The notes under the pieces are model-generated. The model was given only the letters and a program-made list of their open reading frames with translations. It made no database searches and was not told the DNA's origin. The translations under genes and the position numbers were made by a program. DNA of 59,534 nucleotides from Solirubrobacter deserti (GTDB lineage Bacteria > Actinomycetota > Thermoleophilia > Solirubrobacterales > Solirubrobacteraceae): the NCBI RefSeq assembly GCF_027587175.1, contig NZ_JAPCID010000050.1, forward strand, positions 1-59,534. The letters run 5' to 3'. This document shows, in pieces, positions 28,147 through 37,929 of this stretch (position 1 is the first letter of the stretch; each line of letters begins with the position of its first letter).

Positions 28147-28813
28147 AGTAGGCGGCGACGCCGACCACGAACGCGCCCAGCGTCAGCTTCGCCAGCAGGT
28201 CGGTGGCCTCGCCCGCGGAGTTGAGCAGGTAGCCCATCAGCGTGTACAGGCTCGCCCACACGAGCGTCCCGATCAGGCTGAAGAAGACGAACACTCGCGG
28301 GCGCAGGCCCGAGGCGCCCGCGAGGAACGGCGAGACGGCACGGATGATGCCGACGAAGCGGCCCGTCAGCACCGCCTTGGCCCCGTGGCGGGCGTAGAAG
28401 GCGTCCACGCGCGCGACCCGCTCCGGCGTGATCGCGAAGCGGCGGCCGTGCTTGAGCAGGAAGCGGCGCCCGAGCTTGCGGCCGAGCAGGAAGGACGCGA
28501 CGTCGCCCAGCAGCGCGAACAGCCACGCGACGAGCAGCATCGCGACGATGTTCGTCTCGCCCTCGGCGGACACGACGCCGCCGAGCACGATCACGGTCTC
28601 GCCCGGAGCGATGAAGCCGACGAACGCGCCCGTCTCCAGGAACGCCATCGCGGCGACGAGCACGTAGGTCCAGGCGCCGAGCGAGTCCGCGAAGTCGGCC
28701 AGCAGCGGTTCGACGCTCGGGATCTTCACGACGCCGGTGAGCGTCAGCACGAGCGCGACGAGCGCGAGCACGCCGGCGAGAGCGAGAGCGGGGGTGCGGT
28801 GGCGGGCGAGCAC
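28091..28813 (-). CDS. DedA-family membrane protein
   Basis: 240 residues with five or six membrane helices. DedA signature: ETGAFVGFIAPGETVIVLGG, then GDVASFLLGRKLGRRFL, FYARHGAKAVLTGRFVGIIRAVSPFLAGASGL and a C-terminal helix. The family includes undecaprenyl-phosphate and phospholipid scramblases or flippases. The start is GTG 28813; TACTCA lies 6 nt upstream on its strand, one base from TANNNT. The last 18 codons overlap the FKBP gene on the other strand, the largest convergent overlap in the window. Confidence 0.9.
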   Translation of the reverse strand: MLARHRTPALALAGVLALVALVLTLTGVVKIPSVEPLLADFADSLGAWTYVLVAAMAFLETGAFVGFIAPGETVIVLGGVVSAEGETNIVAMLLVAWLFALLGDVASFLLGRKLGRRFLLKHGRRFAITPERVARVDAFYARHGAKAVLTGRFVGIIRAVSPFLAGASGLRPRVFVFFSLIGTLVWASLYTLMGYLLNSAGEATDLLAKLTLGAFVVGVAAYFIARRSGQRRTPASRPAR

Positions 28814-28873
28814 TACAGGTGAGTATTCGCGCCCGCGCCGCTTGCGGCCAGCCCTGGCAACACGACGGTCACG

Positions 28874-28889
28874 GTAGGGGAGGCCCTAC
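28874..28889 (-). terminator. Short hairpin at the end of the HAD gene
   Basis: GTAGGG / CCCTAC inverted repeat with a 4-nt loop, overlapping the TAG stop of the HAD gene (28886-28888) and in the gap before the DedA gene. No U-tract. Confidence 0.3.
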
Positions 28890-29665
28890 TCGAGCAGCGC
28901 GGCCAGGTCGGCGACCGAGTCCACGATCCGCGACGGCCGGTACGGGAAGCGCTCCGCGGACTCGACGGTGCTGATGCCGGTCAGCACCAGGATCGTCTCC
29001 AGCCCCGCCTCCAGCCCGGAGATGATGTCGGTGTCCATGCGGTCGCCGATCATCGCCGTCGTCTCCGAGTGGGCGTCGATGGCGTTCAGCGCGCTGCGCA
29101 TCATCAGCGGGTTCGGCTTGCCGACGTAGTACGGCTCCACGCTCGTCGCGCGCGTGATCAGCGCGGCGACGGAGCCGGTGGCGGGCAGCGGGCCGTCGGG
29201 TGACGGGCCGGTCGGGTCCGGGTTGGTGGCGATGAAGCGCGCGCCGTTGACGATCAGGCGGATGGCGAGCGCGATCCGCTCGAACGAGTACGTGCGCGTC
29301 TCACCCAGCACGACGTAGTCCGGCTCGCGCTCGGTCAGCGTGTAGCCCGCGTCGTGCAGCGCGGTCGTGAGCCCGGCCTCGCCGATCACGAACGCCGACC
29401 CGCCCGGGCGCTGGTCCTCCAGGAAACGCGCGGTGGCGAGCGCGGAGGTCCAGATGAACTGCTCCGGCACGTCCAACCCGCTGGACCGCAGCCGCGCGGA
29501 CAGGTCCCGCGGCGTGTAGATCGAGTTGTTCGTGAGCACGAGGAACGGCGCCTCGCGCTTGCGGAGGTTGCTCAAGAAGCGGTCGGCACCGGGGATGGCG
29601 TTCTCCTCGTGCACGAGCACGCCGTCCATGTCCATCAGCCACGAGCGGATCTCACGTCGGGTCAC
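28886..29665 (-). CDS. HAD-IIA family phosphatase (NagD-like)
   Basis: 259 residues with the HAD motifs: [31 protein letters not shown], the conserved Lys in [29 protein letters not shown]. The cap lies between motifs II and III, as in NagD/PNP phosphatases that hydrolyse nucleotides or small phosphomonoesters. GTG 29665 is fixed by TAGTCT exactly 7 nt upstream on its strand. Confidence 0.9.
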   Translation of the reverse strand: MTRREIRSWLMDMDGVLVHEENAIPGADRFLSNLRKREAPFLVLTNNSIYTPRDLSARLRSSGLDVPEQFIWTSALATARFLEDQRPGGSAFVIGEAGLTTALHDAGYTLTEREPDYVVLGETRTYSFERIALAIRLIVNGARFIATNPDPTGPSPDGPLPATGSVAALITRATSVEPYYVGKPNPLMMRSALNAIDAHSETTAMIGDRMDTDIISGLEAGLETILVLTGISTVESAERFPYRPSRIVDSVADLAALLE

Positions 29666-29672
29666 GGCGGAC

Positions 29673-29678
29673 AGACTA
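29673..29678 (-). promoter_or_regulatory. -10 element of a leaderless promoter
   Basis: TAGTCT on the reverse strand, ending 7 nt before GTG 29665. Confidence 0.55.
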
Positions 29679-29755
29679 CGGACCGCTCCGATCGCGTCAC
29701 GAGCGGGTTCCACCGTGGTAGGGCTGTGACGGACGCGAGTGGAGCGAGGATCCGA

Positions 29756-30526
29756 GTGCTGAAGGTGACGGGAGTTGTGGCGGTGGGCGCGCTGGCGATC
29801 GGTGCCGGGGTGCTCTCGCAGGCGGGCACGGCCAAGACCTCGCGGATCGCGGACGGCCAGGGCGGGCTGCTGATCTCGCCCCTGCGGGTCGACCGCCAGG
29901 CGGTCACCGGGGCGACCGACCGCATCACGATCGCCAACCGCAGCCCGGAGGCGCTCACGATCGAAGTGAAGGCGCGGCCGTGGTCGGTGTCCTCGTCCGG
30001 TGACGTCGCGCCGAACCGGCGCTCCACGCTCGGCGGCGTGCGGGTCAGCGAAGGCGCCTTCACGCTCGCGCCGAACCAGACGCGCGAGGTCGACGTCGCG
30101 CTCGCGGGCGCGCCCGCCGGCGGCTCGCTCTACGGCGCGCTCGAGGTCGTCGGGCTGCCCACCGACCTGGAGCAGCGCAAGGGCGTCGTCACCGGCTACC
30201 GGCTCGTCGGCGCGCTGCGCTACCACGCCGCGACCAAGCGCTACGCGTTGAGCGCGAGCAGCCCGAAGGTGTCCAAGGACCAGCTGCTGCTGCCCGTCCG
30301 CTCCACCGGGAACACGAACGCGGCGGTCAGAGCGACGGTGGAGGTCAAGGGCGCGACCGGCACGCGCCGCGGCTCCGCGCGGGCGGCGATCCTGCCGGGC
30401 AAGCGGGTGAGCCTGAACGTGCTGTCGGCGAAGACGCTGCGCGCCGGCCGCTACACCGTCAAGGCGACGCTGCGGCAGGGCACGCTGCGCACGACGGTGA
30501 CTAAGACGCTGCGCGTGAAGCGCTGA
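29756..30526 (+). CDS. Secreted or anchored beta-sandwich protein, unknown function
   Basis: About 256 residues. A signal-anchor or signal peptide ([26 protein letters not shown]) is followed by two beta-rich domains. The first ([36 protein letters not shown] ... [13 protein letters not shown]) looks like a chaperone/Ig-type sandwich; the second carries a basic tail. GTG 29756 has CGAGGA at 5 nt; GTG 29726, just after TAGGGC, is the alternative and would add ten residues. It is divergent from the HAD gene, and its 3' end overlaps the convergent metalloprotease-like gene by 26 nt. No family identified. Confidence 0.65.
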   Translation: MLKVTGVVAVGALAIGAGVLSQAGTAKTSRIADGQGGLLISPLRVDRQAVTGATDRITIANRSPEALTIEVKARPWSVSSSGDVAPNRRSTLGGVRVSEGAFTLAPNQTREVDVALAGAPAGGSLYGALEVVGLPTDLEQRKGVVTGYRLVGALRYHAATKRYALSASSPKVSKDQLLLPVRSTGNTNAAVRATVEVKGATGTRRGSARAAILPGKRVSLNVLSAKTLRAGRYTVKATLRQGTLRTTVTKTLRVKR

Positions 30527-31136
30527 CGTCGATCTCGATCGCCAGGTTCGCGAGCGGCGCGCCCCAGTCCTCGAGCGAGGCGGGCGTGGCCACGCCGTAG
30601 CCCGCGCCCGTGACGGACACCGCGCCGCGCAGCGCCCACTTGGCGAACGTGTCGGCGAAGCGCTCCTCGGGCACGGTGCAGTCGCCGTGGACGGGAGAGA
30701 GGCAGGACCCGACGGGCGGGAGCGCGGCGGCGAGCTCGTCGCGCAGCTCCGGCTCCACGAGCGCGGCGTCGATCACGTGGCCGAGCTCGTGCAGGACGAC
30801 CATCTCACGGTCGATCTTGCGCTCGCCGTTGAGGTAGGCGAGGTTGAAGACGACCTGGTAGTCGCCGTCGCCGACCGGGCGCATCATCCCGGTCTCGGAC
30901 GCGCCCGGCTGGGCGTAGGTGCCGAAGATCACCATGCCGTCGACGTCGTCGATCAGCTGACGCGCCTCCGGCCGGGCCTGGTCGATCGCGGCGAGGATCC
31001 AGCGCTGGTCGGGCGCGGCGACGGTCGTGTCCCAGCGCCACGTCGCGGCGCGGACCGCCGGGTCGACCGCGAGTTCCTCCTGGCCGCAGCCGGCGAAGGC
31101 GAGGCACGCGAGCAGGGCGAGGCCGAGACGCTTCAT
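30501..31136 (-). CDS. Lipoprotein with HExxH metalloprotease motif
   Basis: 211 residues from ATG 31136, beginning [21 protein letters not shown], a textbook lipoprotein signal with lipobox Cys at 17. The body includes [20 protein letters not shown], an HExxH zinc motif on a predicted helix, and three further cysteines ([26 protein letters not shown]); the downstream Glu in PEERFAD could be the third zinc ligand. It is probably a surface-anchored zinc peptidase or an inactive relative; the substrate is unknown. It is divergent from the MFS transporter. ATG 31148 is a less likely start. Confidence 0.75.
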   Translation of the reverse strand: MKRLGLALLACLAFAGCGQEELAVDPAVRAATWRWDTTVAAPDQRWILAAIDQARPEARQLIDDVDGMVIFGTYAQPGASETGMMRPVGDGDYQVVFNLAYLNGERKIDREMVVLHELGHVIDAALVEPELRDELAAALPPVGSCLSPVHGDCTVPEERFADTFAKWALRGAVSVTGAGYGVATPASLEDWGAPLANLAIEIDVSASRAAS

Positions 31137-31193
31137 CTGCAGGTGCATCGGGCGGTGGCGTGCCTGGCTTGAGCGCCGGGTATCCAGACGGAC

Positions 31194-32447
31194 ATGACCG
31201 CCATCCCCGCGGGCAGGGCCGCGGCGCGCGAGGGCTGGTTCGCCGCGCTCGGCGTCAAGGGCCGGCGGGCGTTCCGGGCCGCGTACGCGGGCTACATGCT
31301 CGACGCGTTCGACCTGATCGTGCTGACGCTGTCGCTGACCGCGATCGGGGCGACGTTCTCGGTGGGAACGGGCGCGACGGGCGCGCTGTCCACCGTCACG
31401 CTGAGCGCATCGGCGATCGGCGGCGTGCTCGGCGGCGTCCTGGCCGACCGGATCGGGCGGGCGCGGACGCTGATGCTGAGCGTCGGCGTGTACTCGCTGT
31501 TCACGTTCCTGAGCGGGCTCGCGACCTCCTACGAGATGCTGATGGTGTTCCGCGTCTTCCAGGGGATCGGGTTCGGCGCCGAGTGGGGCGTGGGCGCGGT
31601 CTTGGTGGCCGAGCTGGTGCGGCCCGAGGCGCGCGGGAAGGCGCTCGGCGTGATCCAGAGCGCGTGGGCGGCGGGCTGGGCGCTGGCCGTGATCGCCTAC
31701 TTGATCTCGTTCGAGCTGTTCGCGGAGAGCACGGCGTGGCGCGTGCTCATGTGCCTGGGCATCCTGCCGGCCGTGCTGATCCTGTACGTGCGCTCGCGGG
31801 TGGAGGACCCGGAGGTGTTCCGGGAGGCCGAGAAGCCCGACGTCGTCCCGCTCAAGCAGATCCTCTCGGGCTCGCTGCTGAAGACGACCGTGGCCGCGTC
31901 CGTGTTGGCGACCGGCATCCAGGGTGGCTACTACGCGATGTTCACGTGGATCCCGACCTACCTGAAGGAGGAGCGTGACCTCACGATCGTCGGCACGTCC
32001 GGCTACCTGTTCGTGGTGATCGCGGGCGCGTTCCTGGGCTATCTGAGCGCCGGGTTCGTGCACGACCGGATCGGGCGCCGGCGCGCGTTCGCGCTGTTCG
32101 CGCTGCTGGCGGGCGCGTCGCTGGTCCTGTACTTCACGGTGCCGTCCGGGTCCAACACGACGCTGCTGCTCGTCGGCTTCCCGCTCGGCTTCTTCGCGTC
32201 CGGCTGCTTCAGCGGGTTCGGCTCCTACCTGAGCGAGCTGTTCCCGACGCACGCGCGCGCCACGGGCGGCGGCTTTTGTTACAACGTCGGCCGCGGCATC
32301 GGCGCCCTGTTCCCGGGCGTCATCGGCTTCCTGGCGGCCGCGATCGGGCTCGGCGGCGCGATCGCCTTCGGCGTCTTCGGCTACGTGCTGGCGATCTGCG
32401 CGCTCCTCGTCCTGCCGGAGACCGCGGGGCGTGACATTGCTCGCTGA
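31194..32447 (+). CDS. MFS transporter (aromatic/organic acid symporter-like)
   Basis: 417 residues, twelve predicted helices. The N-terminal GYMLDAFDLIVLTL with the conserved Asp, loop motif GGVLADRIGRARTLML, and the second-half repeat HDRIGRRRAF match the AAHS/NanT group of proton-coupled carboxylate carriers. ATG 31194 follows TATCCA by 7 nt, a near-leaderless arrangement. Its end overlaps the next gene (cyclase family) by 17 nt, so uptake and hydrolysis are probably coupled. Substrate not determinable. Confidence 0.88.
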   Translation: MTAIPAGRAAAREGWFAALGVKGRRAFRAAYAGYMLDAFDLIVLTLSLTAIGATFSVGTGATGALSTVTLSASAIGGVLGGVLADRIGRARTLMLSVGVYSLFTFLSGLATSYEMLMVFRVFQGIGFGAEWGVGAVLVAELVRPEARGKALGVIQSAWAAGWALAVIAYLISFELFAESTAWRVLMCLGILPAVLILYVRSRVEDPEVFREAEKPDVVPLKQILSGSLLKTTVAASVLATGIQGGYYAMFTWIPTYLKEERDLTIVGTSGYLFVVIAGAFLGYLSAGFVHDRIGRRRAFALFALLAGASLVLYFTVPSGSNTTLLLVGFPLGFFASGCFSGFGSYLSELFPTHARATGGGFCYNVGRGIGALFPGVIGFLAAAIGLGGAIAFGVFGYVLAICALLVLPETAGRDIAR

Positions 32448-33183
32448 GCTGCTCGACGCGCGCGTCTACGACCTCGAGCAGCCCCGCCACGCCGGGCTGC
32501 CGATCCACCCGGCCCACGAGCCCGGCGTGTCGCTGACGCTGCACCGCCGCCACGAGCGGGACGCGGCCGAGTCCCGGACGGGCGCGTCGGCGCTGCTGGT
32601 GATGGCCGAGCACACCGGCACTCACATCGACGCGCTCTGCCACCAGGCCTACGACGGCGAGCTCCACGGCGGCGTGAAGGTCACGCCGGAGGTGCAGACG
32701 CCGACGGGCTTCACGGAGCTCGGCATCGACACCGTGGCGCCGATCGTGCGGCGCGGGGTGCTGTTCGACGTGGCGCCATGCTCGGCGGTGGGACCGGCGG
32801 AGCTCGAGGCGTGCGACGTCGAGCTGCGAGAAGGTGACGTGGCGCTCGTCCGGCTCGGCTGCGGCGCGCTCTACAGCGACCCGGAGCGCTACCTGGCCGC
32901 GGGCGGCGTGACCGCGGCCGGCTCGCGCTGGCTGGCCGAACGGCGCCCGTTCGCGGTCGGCGCCGACAACGTCGCGTGGGACGCGATCGACGCCCACGAC
33001 CCGGAGCTCGGCTCCATCCCCGGCCACACGATCTTGATCGTCCAGTCCGGGGTTCACATCGTCGAGAACCTGTACCTGGAGGAGTTGGCGGCCGACGGCG
33101 TGCGCGAGTTCGCGTTCGTGTGCCTCCCGCTCAAGCTGCGCGGCGGGACGGGCTCACCCGTTCGGCCGATCGCCCTCGTCTAG
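32431..33183 (+). CDS. Cyclase-family (kynurenine formamidase-like) metal hydrolase
   Basis: 250 residues with the family metal signature [12 protein letters not shown] (HxGTHxD), a preceding [17 protein letters not shown] segment and a C-terminal [21 protein letters not shown]. Members hydrolyse formamides, lactones or related bonds (KynB, isatin hydrolase). The start GTG 32431 (or TTG 32437) lies inside the MFS gene, implying coupling. Nothing else from tryptophan degradation is nearby, so KynB itself cannot be claimed. The 3' end overlaps the convergent DUF1445 gene by 30 nt. Confidence 0.83.
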   Translation: MTLLAELLDARVYDLEQPRHAGLPIHPAHEPGVSLTLHRRHERDAAESRTGASALLVMAEHTGTHIDALCHQAYDGELHGGVKVTPEVQTPTGFTELGIDTVAPIVRRGVLFDVAPCSAVGPAELEACDVELREGDVALVRLGCGALYSDPERYLAAGGVTAAGSRWLAERRPFAVGADNVAWDAIDAHDPELGSIPGHTILIVQSGVHIVENLYLEELAADGVREFAFVCLPLKLRGGTGSPVRPIALV

Positions 33184-33924
33184 GTCCGTGACGAACATGT
33201 GGCCCGGCGCGTGCGTGATCATCAGCTCGGGCCGGCTGGCGGCGGCCACGGCCTGCGGGGTCACGCCGCAGGCCCAGAAGACGGGCACCTCGCCGGGGTG
33301 GATCTCGACCGGATCGCCGTAGTCGGGCGCGTCGAGGGCGGCGATGCCGAGCGCGGACGGGTCGCCGACGTGCAGCGGCGCGCCGTGGGCGGACGTGAAG
33401 CGCGCGGTGATGCGGGCCGCGTGCACGGCCTGGGTGCGCGTCATCGGGCGCATGGAGACGACCATCGGGCCGGAGAAGCGGCCGGCGGGCCGGCAGGCGA
33501 GCGTCGTCCGGTACATCGGGACGTTCACGTCCTGCTGGAGGTGGCGGACGGGCAAGCCGGCGGCCAGCAGCGCGCGCTCGAACGTGAACGAGCAGCCGAT
33601 CAGGAACGCCACCAGATCGTCACGCCACGCGACCTGCGCGGGCTCGTCGACGAGCTCGCCGTGCTCGTAGACGCGGTAGCGGGGGAGGTCGGTGCGCAGG
33701 TCGGCGCCGGGCGCGGTCACGACCGGCTCGACGCTCCCCGGCTCCAGCACCTCGAGGATCGGGCAGGGCCGCGGGTTGGCGACGCAGAAGCGCAGGAAGT
33801 CGAACGCGTCCGCCTCGGGCAGGACCACGAGATTGGCCTGGCTGAAGCCGGGCGCGAGCGCCGCCGTCGGGCCGTCCAGCTCACCGGCGCGGATCGCGGC
33901 GCGCACCTCGGCGGGGCCGCTCAT
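33154..33924 (-). CDS. DUF1445 / YcsI-family putative hydro-lyase
   Basis: 256 residues, full length for the family. Typical segments: [22 protein letters not shown] near the N-terminus, [65 protein letters not shown] and [15 protein letters not shown]1445 proteins include D-glutamate cyclase and predicted hydro-lyases. It converges on the MFS/cyclase pair with a 30-nt overlap. Whether it shares a pathway with them is unknown. Confidence 0.85.
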   Translation of the reverse strand: MSGPAEVRAAIRAGELDGPTAALAPGFSQANLVVLPEADAFDFLRFCVANPRPCPILEVLEPGSVEPVVTAPGADLRTDLPRYRVYEHGELVDEPAQVAWRDDLVAFLIGCSFTFERALLAAGLPVRHLQQDVNVPMYRTTLACRPAGRFSGPMVVSMRPMTRTQAVHAARITARFTSAHGAPLHVGDPSALGIAALDAPDYGDPVEIHPGEVPVFWACGVTPQAVAAASRPELMITHAPGHMFVTDLDEGDRPNG

Positions 33925-33968
33925 TGCACCCGGGAGGAGCCGGAGGGAAGGCCGCGAATGGCACCCGC

Positions 33969-34388
33969 ATGAGCGAGACGGATCACCGCAACGAGCCGCA
34001 CGTCTCTCCTGGAGAGCTGCGCGCCGCCCTGGCCCCGCGCGGGGAGGCCCGCCGCAACCCGGTGCTCGTGAACGAGCACGAGGAGATGGCGGAGGAGGAG
34101 ATCCGGCAGCTGCGCGAGGCGCTCGAACAGTCGGAGGCCGGCCATCTCGAGCTGCGCGCCGAGCTCGAGGCGATCCGCAAGAGCATCGACGCCTCGCGCG
34201 CCGACCAGATCGAGCTGCGCGCCGCCCTGGACGCGGCCCGCGGCGACGCCGCCGAGCTGCGCGCCGAGCTCGCGTCCACCAAGGCCGAGTCGCGCGAGCG
34301 CCGCAACGCGCTCGAGAAGCTCGCCAACGCCGGGTTCTTCAAGCGCCGTAAGGTGATCTCCGACCTCACCGGCCGCGGGGTGCTCTGA
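33969..34388 (+). CDS. Coiled-coil protein, unknown function
   Basis: About 139 residues from ATG 33969 ([16 protein letters not shown]). Residues 40-120 are a long heptad-like helix with repeated ELRAxL units ([44 protein letters not shown]). The last 20 residues are basic ([17 protein letters not shown]). A structural or adaptor role is likely. It is divergent from DUF1445, and its 3' end overlaps the convergent SDR gene by 23 nt. Confidence 0.6.
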   Translation: MSETDHRNEPHVSPGELRAALAPRGEARRNPVLVNEHEEMAEEEIRQLREALEQSEAGHLELRAELEAIRKSIDASRADQIELRAALDAARGDAAELRAELASTKAESRERRNALEKLANAGFFKRRKVISDLTGRGVL

Positions 34389-35085
34389 GGCGCAGCCCCT
34401 GCATCCCGCCGTCGACTCCGAGCACCGTGCCCGTCGTGGCGGTCGCGCTCGCCAGGTAGACGATCGCCTCGGCGACCTCGGCGGCGGACACCAGGCGGCC
34501 CATCGGCTGGCGCGCCTCCAGCGCGGCGCGCTCGGCCTCCGGGTCCTCGGCGGCGTCCAGCAGGCGCCCGATCCAGGGGGTGTCGGCCGTACCCGGCGCG
34601 ACCGCGTTCACGCGGATGCCCTCGCCCACGTGGTCGGCGGCCATCGCGAGGGTGAGCGAGTACACGGCGCCCTTGGTCGCGCTGTAGAGCGCGCGCTGCG
34701 GCAGCCCGGCGGTGGCCGCGACGCTGCACGTGTTGACGATCGCCGCGTCGCCGGAGCCGCGGAGGTAGGGCAGGGCGGCGCGGCTCACGCGCACCATGCC
34801 GACGACGTTGATGTCGAAGACGCGGTGCCACTCCTCGTCGTCGTTGTCGGCGACCGTGCCGGCCGCGCCGACGCCCGCGTTGTTGACGACGAGGTCGAGC
34901 CCGCCGAGCCGGCTCGCGGCCTCGTCGACGGCGGCCTGGACGCCCGCCGCGTCGGTCACATCCACCTGGATGCCGTCCGACGGGTCGCGGTCGAGCACGA
35001 CGACGTCGTGGCCGCGCTCGCGCAGGAGGGAGACGACCGCGGCGCCGATCCCGGACGCGCCCCCGGTCACGATCGCTTTGCTCAT
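34366..35085 (-). CDS. Short-chain dehydrogenase/reductase
   Basis: 239 residues. Cofactor motif TGGASGIG (residues 8-15), NNAGVG, catalytic Ser in NTCSVA, YSATK (Tyr-x-x-x-Lys), and C-terminal VLGVDGGMQGL. A classical NAD(P)-dependent SDR. The ATG overlaps the stop of the ThDP-enzyme gene (ATGA), making it the last gene of the operon macro - ThDP enzyme - SDR. It probably acts on the aldehyde or ketone made by, or feeding, the ThDP enzyme (inference). Confidence 0.9.
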   Translation of the reverse strand: MSKAIVTGGASGIGAAVVSLLRERGHDVVVLDRDPSDGIQVDVTDAAGVQAAVDEAASRLGGLDLVVNNAGVGAAGTVADNDDEEWHRVFDINVVGMVRVSRAALPYLRGSGDAAIVNTCSVAATAGLPQRALYSATKGAVYSLTLAMAADHVGEGIRVNAVAPGTADTPWIGRLLDAAEDPEAERAALEARQPMGRLVSAAEVAEAIVYLASATATTGTVLGVDGGMQGLRLRAPRGR

Positions 35086-36614
35086 ACCAGCGCCTCGATG
35101 AGGTGCGGACCGGGTTCGCGGTTCGCTTCGTTGAGCGCGTCGATCAGGCCTGGCAGGTCGTCCACGCGCCGGCCGGGCACGCCCTGTGCCTGGGCGAGCT
35201 GCGCGAAGTTCAGCTCCGGCGTGCCGATGTCCATCAGCGCGTGCGCGGCGGTGCCGTCCCCTTCGGCGCCCACGCGCGAGAACTCGAACTCGAGGATCGC
35301 GTATGAGCGGTTGGCGACGATGATCGTGGTCACGTCGAGCTCCTCCCGGGCCTGCGTCCACAGGGCCTGGATCGTGTACATGGCCGAGCCGTCGGCCTCG
35401 AAGGCATAGACGGGCCGGCCGGGCGCGCCGATCGCGGCGCCGGTGGCGGCGGGCAGACCCCAGCCGATCGCGCCGCCGGTCAGGAATAAGTAGTCGTGCT
35501 CGGGCGAGGCGGCCGTGCGCTCCTGGAAGAGGGCGGAAGCGGTGACCGCCTCGTCGACCACCACGGCGTGCTCGGGCAGCAGCGCGGCCACGGCCGCGGT
35601 GAGCGTGACCGGGTCGAGCGTTCCGCCCGTGGGCAGCTCGGGCTCTGCGAGCGGCTCGACGGGCTCAGGTTCGGCCCCGACGAGGTCCGCGACCGCTTCG
35701 AGCGCCGTGAGGGCGTCCTCCTCGGCGGTCGCGAGCACGGTCACGCTCGTCTCGGGGTTCCACAGCAGGCTCGGCTTCCCCGGATAGGCGAAGAACCCGA
35801 CCGGCGGGCGCGTTCCGACGACGACCAGCTGCTCGAACTCGGCCAGCGCGTCGACGGCCATCTCCGTCAGGTAGGGCAGCAGCCGCGCGCGGGGGCGCGA
35901 GCCACCGCGGGCGAGCCGCGGCGCGAATGTGTCGTGGAAGACGGTCGCGCCGGTGCCGGCGGCGATCCGCGCGGCGGCCCGCAGGCCGCGCTCGCGCGTG
36001 GTGACGCCGCCGAGCAGGAGCGCCGCGCGGCCGGAGCGCAGCGCGTGCGCGGCCGCGGACACCGCCTCGTCCGGGACCTGCGCGGGTGAGCTCTGGTGCA
36101 CCGGGGAGGCCGGGCCGAGGCTCGGCTCCCAGCCCGCGTCGGCGGGCAGCACGAGCGTCGCCACCTGGCCGCGGCGAGCGGCGGCGACGGCCTCGGCGGC
36201 CAGCGTCGCGGCCTCGCGCGCGTCGCGGGCGGTGCGTAGCCAGTGCGAGGCGGGGCGGGCGATGCCCTCGACGTCGCTGGTCAGCGGCGCGCCCAGCGGC
36301 CCGTGCGCGACCGCGTGGTCGCCGACGAGGTTGACCATCGGCGTGCGGCCCTTGTAGGCGTTGTGCACGTTCGCGAACGCGTTGCCGAAGCCGGGGCCGA
36401 GGTGCAGGAGCGTCGCGGCGGGGCGCCCGGCCATGCGCGCGTAGCCGTCGGCGGCGGCGGAGGCGACGCCTTCGAACAGGCACAGCACGCCGCGGACCTC
36501 CGGCACGCGGTCCATCGCGGCGACGAGGTGCATCTCCGACGTGCCCGGGTTCGCGAAGCACACCTCCACGCCGGACGCGGCCAGCGTGCGCAGGACGCTC
36601 TCGGCGCCGTTCAC
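35082..36614 (-). CDS. Thiamine-diphosphate enzyme, acetolactate synthase/benzoylformate decarboxylase-like
   Basis: 510 residues with the three domains of the family: PYR ([16 protein letters not shown] ... [23 protein letters not shown], holding the catalytic Glu), a central domain, and PP with the ThDP/Mg motif [33 protein letters not shown]. It is shorter than IlvB (about 560) and no IlvN small subunit is nearby, so a decarboxylase or carboligase of another 2-oxo acid is likelier than branched-chain synthesis. GTG 36614 overlaps the macro-domain stop (GTGA); its own stop overlaps the SDR start. Confidence 0.85.
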   Translation of the reverse strand: MNGAESVLRTLAASGVEVCFANPGTSEMHLVAAMDRVPEVRGVLCLFEGVASAAADGYARMAGRPAATLLHLGPGFGNAFANVHNAYKGRTPMVNLVGDHAVAHGPLGAPLTSDVEGIARPASHWLRTARDAREAATLAAEAVAAARRGQVATLVLPADAGWEPSLGPASPVHQSSPAQVPDEAVSAAAHALRSGRAALLLGGVTTRERGLRAAARIAAGTGATVFHDTFAPRLARGGSRPRARLLPYLTEMAVDALAEFEQLVVVGTRPPVGFFAYPGKPSLLWNPETSVTVLATAEEDALTALEAVADLVGAEPEPVEPLAEPELPTGGTLDPVTLTAAVAALLPEHAVVVDEAVTASALFQERTAASPEHDYLFLTGGAIGWGLPAATGAAIGAPGRPVYAFEADGSAMYTIQALWTQAREELDVTTIIVANRSYAILEFEFSRVGAEGDGTAAHALMDIGTPELNFAQLAQAQGVPGRRVDDLPGLIDALNEANREPGPHLIEALV

Positions 36615-37114
36615 AGGGCGGCCTCGAACGCGGCGTACGCGCGCTCGTCGAAGAGCCAGAAGCGCGCCTCCTCGACTTCACGGTGTGCGTCCAGAGCGCT
36701 CCGGGTAGCGTCGATCGCCACGCGCGCGGCGTCCTCGAGCGGGTAGGCGTACACGCCGGTCGAGATCGCCGGGAACGCGACCCGCGTGTCGCCCGCCTCG
36801 GCCGCGAGCTCGATCGCGCGCCGGTAGCACGACGCGAGGAGCTCCGGCTCTCCGCTGGAGCCGCCGCGCCAGACCGGTCCGACCGCGTGGATGACGTGCC
36901 GCACGGGGAGGTCCCCGGCGCCGGTGAGCTTGGCGTCGCCGGTCTCGCAGCCGCCCAGCGTCCGGCACTCGTCGAGCAGCGCGGGCCCGGCGGCACGGTG
37001 GATCGCCCCGTCGACCCCGCCGCCGCCGAGCAGGCTCGAGTTGGCGGCGTTGACGATCGCGTCGGCTTCCGCGTCCTTGGTGATGTCTCCTCGGTGCAGC
37101 GTGATCCGGCCCAT
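36611..37114 (-). CDS. Macro-domain protein (ADP-ribose / O-acetyl-ADP-ribose deacetylase type)
   Basis: 167 residues, a single MacroD/YmdB-type domain: [24 protein letters not shown] (ADP-ribose loop with catalytic Asn/Asp), [24 protein letters not shown], and [18 protein letters not shown]. It binds ADP-ribose and may remove acyl or ADP-ribosyl groups. It follows the nucleotidyltransferase gene by 9 nt and overlaps the ThDP-enzyme gene by 4 nt. TAGCCT lies 6 nt before its ATG and contains the upstream stop codon, so it can also be transcribed separately. Confidence 0.9.
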   Translation of the reverse strand: MGRITLHRGDITKDAEADAIVNAANSSLLGGGGVDGAIHRAAGPALLDECRTLGGCETGDAKLTGAGDLPVRHVIHAVGPVWRGGSSGEPELLASCYRRAIELAAEAGDTRVAFPAISTGVYAYPLEDAARVAIDATRSALDAHREVEEARFWLFDERAYAAFEAAL

Positions 37115-37120
37115 GCCGGG

Positions 37121-37126
37121 AGGCTA
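37121..37126 (-). promoter_or_regulatory. -10 element before the macro-domain gene
   Basis: TAGCCT on the reverse strand, 6 nt before ATG 37114 and overlapping the TAG stop of the nucleotidyltransferase. Confidence 0.45.
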
Positions 37127-37906
37127 GTCCCAAGCGGCCCGGTAGGTGCGCACGAGGAACTCGTCGACGCGCGCGATCTCGGGCTTGGCGGGCAAGGACG
37201 GGTCGGTCGCGAGCTCCTCGAGCTGCACGGTGGCGGCGTCGATGCGCTCGAGCACCTCGTCCAGCGGCAGCTCGCCCGCGCGCACGCGGCGCAGTCCCGT
37301 CCGCTCGGGCTCGGGCACCGGCAGCGTGATCCGGCCGCTGGACAGCAGCTCGATGCCCTGGACGGCGATCCGCAGCGCGTGCATCGCGTACTTGGTGTCG
37401 TAGCCGTGGAGCCTGGAGAGCTCACGCGTGCGGGTCGCGTGGCGCTCGCCCGTGAGCCCGCGTCGCTGGTTGGTCAGGTAGCCGAGGAAGGCGCGGCCGG
37501 TCGAGCGTGCGACGAACGCGGGCGCGAGCGCGCGCAGCTCCTCACCGGCTGGGCTCGTCACCAGCTGGTGCTCGCCCGTCACGAACAGCGGCAGCAGCGC
37601 GGTCGGCGAGCCCTTGAGCGCGAGCACGCAGAACTTGCGCAGACCGTACACGGTGAGGTCGAGGTCGCCCGGGCCGGACGGATGGCCCTCGGGCTGGGTC
37701 CGGTAGACGAAGTGCTCGAAGCGCTTGAAGCCGAGCAGGTACTCGGGCGGCTCGATGCACACGCCCATCTCGTCGCGGTCGTCGGTGCCCGGGTTCGAGA
37801 GGCCGTGCACGACCGAACCGACGGTCGTGCGCAGGATCAGATGGTCCAGCGCGATCTGCCGGGCGCGCTCCAGGTCGGGCTCGAGGCTGTGGACGGCGTT
37901 CCGCAC
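37124..37906 (-). CDS. Predicted nucleotidyltransferase (DNA polymerase beta superfamily, COG3541-like)
   Basis: About 260 residues from GTG 37906. The N-terminal signature TTVGSVVHGLSNPGTDDRDEMGVCI has the pol-beta nucleotidyltransferase GS...G and DxD arrangement (G30, S31, D43, D45), followed by a helical C-terminal half (TNQRRGLTGERHATRTREL, HGYDTKYAMHALRI). The layout matches the phage- and bacteria-encoded COG3541 group (from memory). GTG 37906 lies 7 nt after TACGGT; GTG 37915 is less well placed. It is next to a macro-domain gene; such pairs recur in nucleic-acid repair and conflict loci, but the target nucleotide or RNA is unknown. Confidence 0.75.
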   Translation of the reverse strand: MRNAVHSLEPDLERARQIALDHLILRTTVGSVVHGLSNPGTDDRDEMGVCIEPPEYLLGFKRFEHFVYRTQPEGHPSGPGDLDLTVYGLRKFCVLALKGSPTALLPLFVTGEHQLVTSPAGEELRALAPAFVARSTGRAFLGYLTNQRRGLTGERHATRTRELSRLHGYDTKYAMHALRIAVQGIELLSSGRITLPVPEPERTGLRRVRAGELPLDEVLERIDAATVQLEELATDPSLPAKPEIARVDEFLVRTYRAAWD

Positions 37907-37913
37907 GCCCGAC

Positions 37914-37923
37914 ACCGTAGGCT
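37914..37923. promoter_or_regulatory. Overlapping divergent -10 elements
   Basis: TAGGCT (forward, 37918-37923) is 6 nt before GTG 37930, and TACGGT (reverse, 37919-37914) is 7 nt before GTG 37906. The two hexamers share the central TA step, so the two genes should compete for polymerase. Confidence 0.6.
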
Positions 37924-37929
37924 GAAGTC

